Positions 1 through 5,712 of a DNA stretch of 5,870 nucleotides are shown here, in pieces. The translations under genes were made by a program, and so were the position numbers. Below the pieces are notes generated by a model. It was given only the letters and a program-made list of their open reading frames with translations. It was not told where the DNA came from and searched no databases. The stretch is from Bacillota bacterium. Its GTDB lineage: Bacteria > Bacillota > Clostridia > Peptostreptococcales > Anaerovoracaceae. Positions within the stretch are counted from its first letter, which is position 1, and each line of letters starts with the position of its first letter. The stretch is from contig JAFYIC010000048.1 of the NCBI GenBank assembly GCA_017538845.1, forward strand, positions 1 through 5,870, read 5' to 3'.

Positions 1-294
1 AGGCACCTGTTCACCCCGCAGCCAAAGGTCGACTCGGCAGTGCTGCGGATGGACATCCGCAAGGAAAAGCCGGTCGAAGTCAGGGATGAAAAGGTATTTT
101 TCCAATGCATCAAGGCAGGCTTCGGACAGAGGAGAAAGACGCTTCTGAATTCACTGCAGACCGCAGGCGGCCTAGGCAAAGAGCAGGTAGAGGAAGCTCT
201 TTCGGAAGCAGGCATAGATAAAGACCGCAGAGCGGAAACACTGACTATAGAAGAGTTCGCAAAGCTGGCAGACTGTTTTGCGCAGAGACTTTAA
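1..294 (+). CDS. rsmA: 16S rRNA (adenine(1518)-N(6)/adenine(1519)-N(6))-dimethyltransferase RsmA, C-terminal part (5' end outside window)
   Basis: This is the last 97 codons of RsmA (KsgA), which dimethylates two adjacent adenines in the 3'-terminal hairpin of 16S rRNA during small-subunit maturation, using S-adenosylmethionine. The reading frame is open from base 1 and ends with TAA at 292-294. The visible part starts in the family signature F-x-P-x-P-K-V-D-S-A-V (FTPQPKVDSAVLRM) and continues with F-x-x-x-I-K-A-G-F-G-Q-R-R-K-T-L-L-N-S-L, the hallmark of the helical C-terminal domain that contacts rRNA. The Rossmann methyltransferase domain with its SAM-binding motifs lies upstream of the window; the family is usually about 270-290 residues, so roughly two thirds are missing because of the window edge, not because of damage. 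The LTA synthase-like gene starts 18 bp downstream in the same frame with no terminator between them, so co-transcription is likely (inference). Confidence 0.95.
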   Translation, partial: RHLFTPQPKVDSAVLRMDIRKEKPVEVRDEKVFFQCIKAGFGQRRKTLLNSLQTAGGLGKEQVEEALSEAGIDKDRRAETLTIEEFAKLADCFAQRL

Positions 295-312
295 GAGAAA
301 AGAGACGACCCG

Positions 313-2352
313 ATGATAAAAAGGGAAAAAAGGATCAGGAAAGTAAAAATAAAGAGACCCCACAAGGAAAGATTCGTAAAACTCAGAGCTTTCTACAACA
401 AGGGGCTTCGGAACAAGATGATCGTGCTGTTCGTACTGGCGGCCATCGACATGCTGGTGATAGAGACCCTGGCAAGGCACTCGCTTATTGCGGGGCTTAA
501 ATTCATGGCAACCAGCCCGCTGGTATTTTTATTCAACACCCTCATCATTTTTGCGACCTATTCCGTCGGCCTGCTGATAAGGCGGCAGGTTTTCTGGATA
601 GCGGTGATATCGTTCATCTGGATCATGCTGGGCGTCGCCAACGGCATCATACTTCTCAACCGTATGACGCCGCTGACCGTTGCGGATTTTTCCGTTATGA
701 ACGACGGACTTACTCTGGTCACCAATTATCTGAGCAAAGGACTCATAGCGCTGATCGCCGGAGCGGTGATCATAGTGCTTGCTGTTTTCGTGTTCCTGTT
801 CATAAAAGGACCGAAGACGGAAAAAGTCGTGTACAAAAAAGCCGTCGCCGCAGTGCTCTGCGTAGCACTGGTCCTTGCCGGAGCTTACCAGATAGGTACC
901 AGGACCGGCGTTATGGGCACATACTTCGTGAACCTGGCCTACGCCTACAGGGACTACGGCGTGCCTTACTGCTTCCTCAGCAGTTGGCTTGATAAAGGAA
1001 TAGATAAGCCTCACGGTTATTCGGAAGAAAGCATCAAGGGACTTTTCGATAAGGGTGAGCTGAGTGAAGACGGCACCTACAAACCGGAAAAGAAAGCCGA
1101 GGCAACGGACAAGCCCAACATCATTTTCCTGCAGCTCGAATCCTTCATGGATCCGACGGTGGTGGAAGGTTTCGAATACTCACAAGACCCCATACCCAAC
1201 TTCAGAAAGCTGATGAAGGAATACTCATCCGGGCTTTATGTGGCGCCTGCGGTAGGAGCGGGAACGGCCAACACGGAATTTGAAAACATCACGGGCATAA
1301 GCGTGAAATTCTTCGGACCGGGCGAATACCCGTACAAGGAGATCCTGCAGGAAGAGACCTGCGAGAGCATGGCTTATGACCTTCGCGAGATAGGCTACTC
1401 GTCCCACGTGATACACAATCACAGGGGATCTTTCTACGGAAGAAATACGGCCTTCAAGAACCTGGGATTCGATACTTTCACATCCCTGGAATACATGACC
1501 AACGCGCCGATGACGCCAAAGAACTGGGCCAAGGACAGCATCCTGACCGGACAGGTGATCGAGGCTCTCAAATCCACGGAAAACAGAGACTACATATACA
1601 CCATTTCAGTACAGGGCCACGGAAAGTATCCGACGGAGCAGCTGATCTCCGAGCCGGACGTAGTCGTGACCAAAGCTCCTTCTGCGGAGGAAAAATGGCA
1701 GTTCGAATACTATGTGAACCAGCTGTACGAGATGGACAAATTCGTAAAGAACATTACGGATACACTGGCAAAGTTTGACGAAGACTGCATTCTGATCATG
1801 TACGGGGATCACATCCCGGCTCTCAACATCACAGAAGAAAACCTGAAGGCGGGAAGGACCCTGTTCAACACGGACTACATCATCTGGGACAACTTCGGAC
1901 TGGAGAAAAAGGACGGCACGCTGAAGGCGTATGAGGCGGGCGCCGAGATACAGAAACGCGTCGGTCTGAAGGAAGGCCTGATGACCATATACCAGCAGGA
2001 TCACGAGGGCGACAAGGGCTACAAAAAAGGCCTGCGGGCCCTGGCTTACGACATGCTCTACGGAAAGAAGTACATATACGGAGAAAAGAACCCCTTCGAG
2101 CCGACAAAGCTGAAGATGGGCATCAAGGATATAAAGATCGATAAGATCATCGAGATGAACGGCAAGTATTACATAAAGGGAAAGAACTTTACGGAGTACA
2201 GCAAGATCTCCCTGGATGACGAGATCCTGGAGACCACGTATCTGGGACCGACCCTCCTGGAACTGAAGGACAAGGTCGACAAGGACGCCATTGAAAGGAT
2301 GAAGGTCAGCCAGGTAGAGAAATACAGCGAGATCCTGAGCACCACAGAGTAG
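313..2352 (+). CDS. LTA synthase family membrane protein (phosphoglycerol transferase, sulfatase/alkaline phosphatase fold)
   Basis: A 679-residue polytopic enzyme of the LtaS/MdoB family. Known members move glycerol phosphate from phosphatidylglycerol onto a growing lipoteichoic acid or related polymer on the outer face of the membrane. The sequence shows a very basic cytoplasmic N-terminus (residues 1-35), five predicted membrane helices (about 36-53, 67-88, 92-116, 143-165 and 174-193), a linker, then an extracytoplasmic catalytic domain (about 266-580). Visible active-site residues, by analogy with S. aureus LtaS, are metal-binding E276 in QLESF, nucleophile T321 in GTANTEFENITG, substrate-contact H436 in VQGHGKYP, and metal ligands D499-H500 in YGDHIPAL. 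HNHRGSFYGRNTAFKNLGF (368-386) is also typical. A tail (about 600-679) goes beyond the catalytic core and looks like a small beta-sandwich. The ATG has only a weak purine-rich stretch (AGAGA) upstream, but no other start lies between it and the rsmA stop; M36 would delete the basic N-terminus. Primase, synthase and phosphoglycerol-modifying roles cannot be separated by sequence, so no symbol is given. Confidence 0.93.
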   Translation: MIKREKRIRKVKIKRPHKERFVKLRAFYNKGLRNKMIVLFVLAAIDMLVIETLARHSLIAGLKFMATSPLVFLFNTLIIFATYSVGLLIRRQVFWIAVISFIWIMLGVANGIILLNRMTPLTVADFSVMNDGLTLVTNYLSKGLIALIAGAVIIVLAVFVFLFIKGPKTEKVVYKKAVAAVLCVALVLAGAYQIGTRTGVMGTYFVNLAYAYRDYGVPYCFLSSWLDKGIDKPHGYSEESIKGLFDKGELSEDGTYKPEKKAEATDKPNIIFLQLESFMDPTVVEGFEYSQDPIPNFRKLMKEYSSGLYVAPAVGAGTANTEFENITGISVKFFGPGEYPYKEILQEETCESMAYDLREIGYSSHVIHNHRGSFYGRNTAFKNLGFDTFTSLEYMTNAPMTPKNWAKDSILTGQVIEALKSTENRDYIYTISVQGHGKYPTEQLISEPDVVVTKAPSAEEKWQFEYYVNQLYEMDKFVKNITDTLAKFDEDCILIMYGDHIPALNITEENLKAGRTLFNTDYIIWDNFGLEKKDGTLKAYEAGAEIQKRVGLKEGLMTIYQQDHEGDKGYKKGLRALAYDMLYGKKYIYGEKNPFEPTKLKMGIKDIKIDKIIEMNGKYYIKGKNFTEYSKISLDDEILETTYLGPTLLELKDKVDKDAIERMKVSQVEKYSEILSTTE

Positions 2353-2420
2353 GGGACAGAACAACCGGGGCCGGAACTGCAGATTCAGGCCACATGGCCG
2401 CCGGCACAGATCACAGAAGT

Positions 2421-2447
2421 AAAAAGCCCGGACCACGAAAGCCCGGG
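2421..2447 (-). terminator. Second, weaker terminator hairpin in tandem
   Basis: On the - strand CCCGG (2447-2443) can pair with CCGGG (2431-2427) across an 11-nt loop, followed by CTTTTT (2426-2421). The stem is only 5 bp, but it sits just behind the proximal terminator and has a clean T5 run, which fits a back-up terminator for leftward read-through toward the LTA synthase-like gene. Confidence 0.45.
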
Positions 2448-2474
2448 ATAAAACCGCAACCTTCATGGTCGCGG
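2448..2474 (-). terminator. Intrinsic terminator of the regulator-kinase operon (proximal)
   Basis: Read on the - strand, CCGCGACC (2474-2467) pairs with GGTTGCGG (2461-2454) around the 5-nt loop ATGAA and is followed directly by TTTTAT. As RNA the 8-bp stem is complete with one G-U wobble. On the + strand the same position is an A-C mismatch and no T tract follows, so the element is built for leftward transcripts. It starts 35 bases past the kinase stop codon. Confidence 0.75.
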
Positions 2475-2502
2475 GAAGAAAACGGTTTTAATACGGAAAC
2501 AC

Positions 2503-2552
2503 AGGGACCTAGCCTCTGAACAGAGCGGTGAAGACGGTCCCTTTTTCTTTTG
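2503..2552 (+). terminator. Intrinsic terminator for the LTA synthase-like gene, overlapping the 3' end of the convergent kinase gene
   Basis: On the + strand AGGGACC (2503-2509) pairs perfectly with GGTCCCT (2536-2542). The 26-nt loop contains a small inner hairpin CTCT-GAAC-AGAG (2514-2525). The stem runs into TTTTTCTTTT (2542-2551). It is the best rightward terminator after the stop at 2352, about 150 bp downstream. Almost all of it lies in the last codons and stop of the histidine kinase gene on the other strand. The long loop lowers confidence. Confidence 0.55.
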
Positions 2553-3789
2553 TGCTTTCCACCCTGATCGTGCCGCCGTGTCTTTCGGTTATGGTCTTTG
2601 CAATAGCAAGTCCGAGACCGTATCCGCCGGAGGAATCACGGGTCCGCGCCTCATCCATCCTGTAGAATCTTTCGAACAGATGGGGCAGAGCCTCTTTCGG
2701 TATCGGGTCGCCGGTATTCGTTACAGACAGGGCGATGTGGGGACCTTTCTCTGAAAGATCCAATGTCACACTGCCGCCTTCCGGCGTATATTTACACGCG
2801 TTGTCCAGGAATATCTGCGTAAGCTGGTTAAGCTGGGTGCCGTCACCCTGAAGAGTGATGCCGGGCTGGACGTTGCTTGTCATCTGAAGGCCTTTTTCAA
2901 AGGCGACCGGTTCAAACTGGAGCGAGGCACTTTCGCAAATCTCGCTGAGATCGACTTCTGAGAAGACCACAGGTGTCTGTTCCCCGTCGGATTTTGCCAG
3001 GAACAGAAGGTCGTTGACCAGCTTGCTCATATGCTCGGCTTCCTCTTTGGTGCTGTTCAGCCATTTTTCCTGACTTTCCACCGTTTCATCCTTATGGGCT
3101 GACATGATATTGTTGTTGGCCAGTATGACTGTGAGCGGTGTCTTCAGCTCATGGGAAGCATCTGCCACGAACTGGTGCTGCTGTTCCCAGGATTTCCTGA
3201 CAGGCCGTATGGCCAGACCCGAAAGAAGCAGACTGATGAAAAATACGACGATAAGACCGCCGGCTGCCAGCAATCCGGAAATGAGGATGGTTCTCTTAAC
3301 TGTTGTTTTTGGTTCGGAAATATCCGCGAATGCAATGCGGACGACACCGTTTTCTGAAGACGTACGGTACTTGAGCGCCTGGCTTTTGATGATTCCCTCC
3401 GTCTTATTCTTATCGAGCACATATGCCACGGCCGAATCCAGTTCATCGCGGCTCAGATTGAGAGAATTGGACGAAGTGATATACGTATTGGTGCCGGAAT
3501 AGATGCTCACCATGGAAGTGGTGACGAAACGCTTTCCTTCACTTTCGCCGGTGTTGTCGCCGGAGGAGTCTTCGTCGTTTCCGAAAATATCCTGCGTGCC
3601 TCTGCTTGGGCCGAACAGGGAATCAGTATCAAAGATCGGCTTGTTCAAAGCGTCGCTTAAGGAACGGTCCACGCGGTCGTACTGCTGCTGATAGGTGTTG
3701 ACGCAGACGATCGAAAAGAGAGCCAGCAGCACGATGCCGACCAGAATCATATTGATCAGTATTATTTTTCTCCTGAGTTTTTTAAGCAT
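2509..3789 (-). CDS. Sensor histidine kinase of an OmpR-type two-component system
   Basis: A 426-residue membrane kinase that should autophosphorylate and pass phosphate to the response regulator encoded just upstream. Visible order: membrane helix (about 9-31); extracytoplasmic sensor of about 135 residues (32-167) with a Ser/Asp/Glu/Gly-rich stretch at about 70-86; second helix (about 168-194); then the cytoplasmic kinase. The H-box is DASHELKTPL with phospho-acceptor H213 and E214/T217 of the phosphatase motif. The catalytic ATPase domain has the N-box FLDNACKYTP (N330), NTGDPIP in the G1 position, F-box LFERFYRMDEARTR (371-384) and G2 loop GGYGLGLAIAK (388-398). A normal HAMP domain is absent: only about 15 residues separate the second helix from the H-box helix. 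The ATG at 3789 overlaps the regulator gene by 8 bp and has GGAG seven bases upstream, so translation is probably coupled. No sensory domain is recognised, so the signal is unknown; family assignment is secure, subfamily is not. Confidence 0.95.
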   Translation of the reverse strand: MLKKLRRKIILINMILVGIVLLALFSIVCVNTYQQQYDRVDRSLSDALNKPIFDTDSLFGPSRGTQDIFGNDEDSSGDNTGESEGKRFVTTSMVSIYSGTNTYITSSNSLNLSRDELDSAVAYVLDKNKTEGIIKSQALKYRTSSENGVVRIAFADISEPKTTVKRTILISGLLAAGGLIVVFFISLLLSGLAIRPVRKSWEQQHQFVADASHELKTPLTVILANNNIMSAHKDETVESQEKWLNSTKEEAEHMSKLVNDLLFLAKSDGEQTPVVFSEVDLSEICESASLQFEPVAFEKGLQMTSNVQPGITLQGDGTQLNQLTQIFLDNACKYTPEGGSVTLDLSEKGPHIALSVTNTGDPIPKEALPHLFERFYRMDEARTRDSSGGYGLGLAIAKTITERHGGTIRVESTKEKGTVFTALFRG

Positions 3790-4459
3790 CTGCAGGCTCC
3801 AGGCGGTATCCGACTTTCCGCAGCGCGTTGATATTCACTGCGGATCCGACAAACTTTATTTTCCTTCTAAGGAAGGATATATATGCTTCAACGTTATTGT
3901 CCGTGGCATCCGAATCGTAGCCCCAGACTTTCACGATCAGATCTTCTTTGGTTATCACGGTCTTCGGATTGGACATGAGAAGCTTCAGTATTTCGAATTC
4001 CTTGAAATTCAGATGGGTGCTTTTCCCGTTGCAGGAAAGATCGCAGGTGGAAAGATCCAGCCGCAGATCCTCATATGTAAGCTCGTTTATGACTACTTCT
4101 CCCTGACGGCGGGTGAGGGCCCGCACTCTCGCCAGCAGTTCGGCGGTGTCAAAGGGCTTGGTCATGTAATCGTCGGCTCCCGAATCAAGGCCGGTGACCT
4201 TGTCGGGCACGGCGTCCTTTGCGGTGAGCATGAGGATGGGAGTGTTTATCTTGTTGTTACGGATCTCCGCTGCCACGTCAAAACCGTTCATCTTCGGCAG
4301 CATCACGTCCAGGATGATCAGGTCATATATGCCGCTCAGGGCATAATCGAGACCGTCCTGTCCGTCATAGACCACGTCTGTCTGATATTTTTCCTCTTCG
4401 AGGATCTGACCCAGCGCGTCTGCCAGGCGAACCTCGTCCTCTACGACCAGTATCTGCAT
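3782..4459 (-). CDS. OmpR/PhoB-family DNA-binding response regulator
   Basis: A 225-residue transcription factor activated by phosphorylation from the adjacent kinase. The receiver domain (1-118) shows the acidic pair E8-D9, phospho-acceptor D51 in LIILDVMLPKMNGF, switch T79 in LMLTAKD and K101 in MTKPFD. The C-terminal winged helix (about 125-221) shows LNFKEFEILKLLM, the KVWGYD turn, recognition-helix region DNNVEAYISFLRRKI and the closing GYRL. I chose ATG at 4459 because AAGGAG lies 7 bases upstream and the resulting MQILVVEDE is the usual receiver N-terminus. A GTG six codons earlier (4477) would add MTRSKG, would put that Shine-Dalgarno sequence inside the gene, and has no ribosome site of its own. 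The gene is first in the operon; its stop TAA (3784-3782) lies within the start of the kinase gene. Targets are unknown; autoregulation is plausible from repeats upstream of the promoter. Confidence 0.95.
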   Translation of the reverse strand: MQILVVEDEVRLADALGQILEEEKYQTDVVYDGQDGLDYALSGIYDLIILDVMLPKMNGFDVAAEIRNNKINTPILMLTAKDAVPDKVTGLDSGADDYMTKPFDTAELLARVRALTRRQGEVVINELTYEDLRLDLSTCDLSCNGKSTHLNFKEFEILKLLMSNPKTVITKEDLIVKVWGYDSDATDNNVEAYISFLRRKIKFVGSAVNINALRKVGYRLEPADA

Positions 4460-4484
4460 TCCTTTGCTCCTTGTCACTTGGTGA

Positions 4485-4500
4485 TATTCAGATTATATCA
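4485..4500 (-). promoter_or_regulatory. Extended -10 promoter of the regulator-kinase operon
   Basis: On the - strand TGATATAAT gives a perfect TATAAT (4497-4492) preceded by the TG-n extension (4500-4499). No good -35 lies at 16-18 bp; TTGCCA is present but 22 bp away, so recognition would depend on the extended -10 or an activator. The expected start near 4485 leaves a leader of about 25 nt to the ATG at 4459, containing AAGGAG. Confidence 0.65.
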
Positions 4501-4744
4501 CAGCATGAGTTTTATATGTTGGCAACAGGATAGAACTTCTGCCTTAAATCTTGCTGAAAAGACGGCCGGAAAAAATTTTTTGAAAAAAACAAAACTTTAA
4601 GAAATTTTTAAGGTTCGCTGAGTATCATAAAGCCAGGAAAAGAAAATAATTGCAAATACCAAAAACCATAACAACCTTCCTTAAAACCAAATAACCAAAA
4701 AAGACAAACACATTTTTTCTTTTCAATTAATCCAAACACACAGG
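4501..4744. other. AT-rich divergent intergenic region with A/T tracts and TTTAAG repeats
   Basis: No convincing gene lies between the leftward promoter and the hairpin upstream of aroD. The stretch holds A6T6 at 4570-4581 (likely intrinsically bent DNA), further A and T runs, and two direct copies of TTTAAG at 4596-4601 and 4607-4612, exactly 11 bp apart. The same hexamer occurs inverted (CTTAAA) at 4543-4548 and 4680-4685. One helical turn between half-sites is what OmpR/PhoB-type regulators usually bind, so this could be a site for the adjacent regulator, but such motifs also arise by chance in AT-rich DNA. From 4653 to 4742 the + strand has only one G. Confidence 0.4.
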
Positions 4745-4780
4745 CAAGGTCCCGGCCCCGCGGCCGGGACTTTGCTGTTT
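4745..4780 (+). terminator. GC-rich hairpin upstream of the aroD promoter, possible terminator of an unknown short transcript
   Basis: CAAGGTCCCGGCC (4745-4757) pairs with GGCCGGGACTTTG (4762-4774) around the loop CCGC: nine perfect GC-rich pairs extended by four more including one G-U. On the + strand it is followed by an interrupted T-rich run (TTTGCTGTTT, partly in the stem); on the - strand no T run follows. It ends 11 bp before the -35 of aroD, so it is not in the aroD leader and cannot be its attenuator. No annotated + strand gene precedes it. It may end a short RNA or block antisense transcription; function is unproven. Confidence 0.4.
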
Positions 4781-4785
4781 CAGAG

Positions 4786-4815
4786 TTGGGAACGGACAGG
4801 GAAAGATGATATAAT
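4786..4815 (+). promoter_or_regulatory. Promoter of aroD
   Basis: TATAAT at 4810-4815, preceded by TG at 4807-4808 (extended -10, TGATATAAT), with TTGGGA at 4786-4791 as a moderate -35 and an 18-bp spacer. Transcription would start near 4822. The short leader contains GGAG (4831-4834) eight bases before the ATG at 4843. The same TGATATAAT string forms the opposite promoter of the regulator-kinase operon. Confidence 0.7.
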
Positions 4816-4842
4816 GGACAGGCTAAAGCAGGAGAGAGAAAG

Positions 4843-5661
4843 ATGGAAGCTGTAAAGATAAGAGGCCGTGCGCTCGGGGAAGGGACCCCGGTCATATGCG
4901 TGTCTCTGACAGGCAAGACAAATGAAGAGCTTTTTGAACAGGCCGCCCTGGCCGCGGAGTCTGCCGCGCAGATGGCGGAATGGCGGGCCGATCTTTATGA
5001 TGGAACGGAAAGCGCTGTGACGGAAGGCGCCACAACTGAAAGCCTCACAGCAGAAGACACCACAGACAAAAGCCTCGCAGCAGAAAGTGTGGCAGAGATA
5101 CTTCCGCAGCTGAGATCTTTACTTGGTGAAAAGATACTGCTTTTCACAGTTAGGACGAAAAAAGAAGGCGGCGAAGCAGAACTTCTGCCGCAGGAATACG
5201 CAAATATTATAAAAGCAGCTTTAAATACCGGCTGCATAGATATGGCGGATATCGAAATGTCAGCGGGGGAGGCCGCGGACGAGCTTATAGCCGAGGCCGC
5301 AGAGAGCGGCGTGTGTACCGTGATCTCGTGGCATGATTTCGAAAAGACGCCGGATGATAAGTCCCTCCGGGACAGTATCCTGAAGATGCAGGAGACCGGC
5401 GCGCAGATCGTAAAAGTCGCGGTGATGCCCGAATCTGAAGAGGATGTTTCCCGTGTCATGGCCCTCGCAAAGGAACTGAAAGACGGCCTTGCTAAAAAAC
5501 CTTTCGTGCTCATTTCCATGGGTGAAATGGGAGCGGTCACAAGAATCAATGCGGAAGAAATGGGCTCGGCATTCACTTTCGGCGCCCTGACTGAAGAGCA
5601 GGCGTCGGCGCCCGGACAGATAGAAGTCTCGAGACTTGCGAAAGAAATAAAAAAACGTTGA
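4843..5661 (+). CDS. aroD: Type I 3-dehydroquinate dehydratase
   Basis: AroD removes water from 3-dehydroquinate to give 3-dehydroshikimate, the third step of the shikimate pathway, in the cytoplasm. The 272-residue protein has the class I (Schiff-base) signatures: ICVSLTGKT near the N-terminus, E46 and R48 in EWRAD, R104 in TVRTKKEGG, general base H164 in ISWHDF, Schiff-base lysine K191 in KVAVMP, SMGEMGAVTR with R234, and the substrate-closing loop ASAPGQI (254-260). All catalytic residues expected from the Salmonella enzyme are present, so it should be active. It is about 20 residues longer than usual: the distance from E46 to R104 is 58 residues rather than about 36, because of a Thr/Ser/Glu/Ala-rich insert of three tandem 10-residue repeats (56-85). 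The start has GGAG eight bases upstream and its own promoter. The stop codon lies inside the terminator stem of the convergent shikimate kinase gene. Confidence 0.96.
   Translation: MEAVKIRGRALGEGTPVICVSLTGKTNEELFEQAALAAESAAQMAEWRADLYDGTESAVTEGATTESLTAEDTTDKSLAAESVAEILPQLRSLLGEKILLFTVRTKKEGGEAELLPQEYANIIKAALNTGCIDMADIEMSAGEAADELIAEAAESGVCTVISWHDFEKTPDDKSLRDSILKMQETGAQIVKVAVMPESEEDVSRVMALAKELKDGLAKKPFVLISMGEMGAVTRINAEEMGSAFTFGALTEEQASAPGQIEVSRLAKEIKKR
5008..5097 (+). repeat. Three tandem 30-bp (10-codon) units inside aroD
   Basis: Codons 56-85 divide into three in-frame decapeptides: ESAVTEGATT, ESLTAEDTTD and KSLAAESVAE. At DNA level units 2 and 3 share a 17-base block with one mismatch (AAAGCCTC-A/G-CAGCAGAA at 5039-5055 and 5069-5085), exactly 30 bp apart; unit 1 is more diverged but keeps GAAAGC at the same phase. 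The pattern points to duplication of a 30-bp unit followed by drift, with the final unit merging into the native helix (AEILPQLR). Confidence 0.75.
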
Positions 5662-5697
5662 GGACAATTTTATATATAAGAAGTATCCTCAACGTTT
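5649..5697 (-). terminator. Intrinsic terminator of the shikimate kinase gene, overlapping the aroD stop codon
   Basis: AAACGTTGAGGA (5653-5664) and TCCTCAACGTTT (5686-5697) form a perfect 12-bp stem around a 21-nt AT-rich loop. Read on the - strand, the stem runs straight into a T run (complement of the A run 5649-5655) followed by more T-rich sequence, a classic intrinsic terminator for leftward transcripts 16 bp beyond the kinase stop. On the + strand the T8 run at 5707-5714 starts 9 bases after the stem, so weaker rightward activity is possible. The aroD TGA (5659-5661) is inside the stem. Confidence 0.75.
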
Positions 5698-5712
5698 CAA
5701 CGAATATTTTTT

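Noticed and set aside
2388..2399. Short GGCC-ACAT-GGCC hairpin after the LTA synthase-like stop codon
   Set aside because: The stem has only 4 bp and no T run on either strand, so it does not qualify as a terminator.
1606..2466. 286-codon open frame on the - strand opposite the LTA synthase-like gene
   Set aside because: Antisense shadow of a gene with all catalytic motifs present; composition is repetitive Val/Leu/Asp with no domain, and no promoter or ribosome site supports it.
4460..4477. Upstream GTG start for the response regulator (adds six residues)
   Set aside because: The GTG lies 5' of the AAGGAG site that serves the ATG at 4459, has no ribosome site of its own, and the added MTRSKG is not part of the receiver fold.
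3695..4600. 301-codon open frame on the + strand opposite the regulator gene
   Set aside because: It lies antisense to the clearly real response regulator and the start of the kinase gene, has no recognisable domain, and its reading is the complement of conserved receiver and winged-helix codons.
4450..4842. Riboswitch, tRNA, CRISPR or insertion-sequence remnant in the longest gene-free stretch
   Set aside because: I saw no cloverleaf, no regularly spaced repeats, no terminal inverted repeats with transposase fragments, and no conserved riboswitch core; the leaders of both flanking operons are too short for a riboswitch.
4608..4916. 102-codon open frame on the - strand across the intergenic region
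   Set aside because: It starts inside the aroD coding region on the opposite strand, crosses the aroD promoter and the GC hairpin, and looks like no known protein.
4995..5576. 193-codon Ser/Ala-rich open frame antisense to aroD
   Set aside because: Its Ser/Ala/Ile-rich composition is the complement of aroD codons; aroD itself is certain from its active-site motifs.
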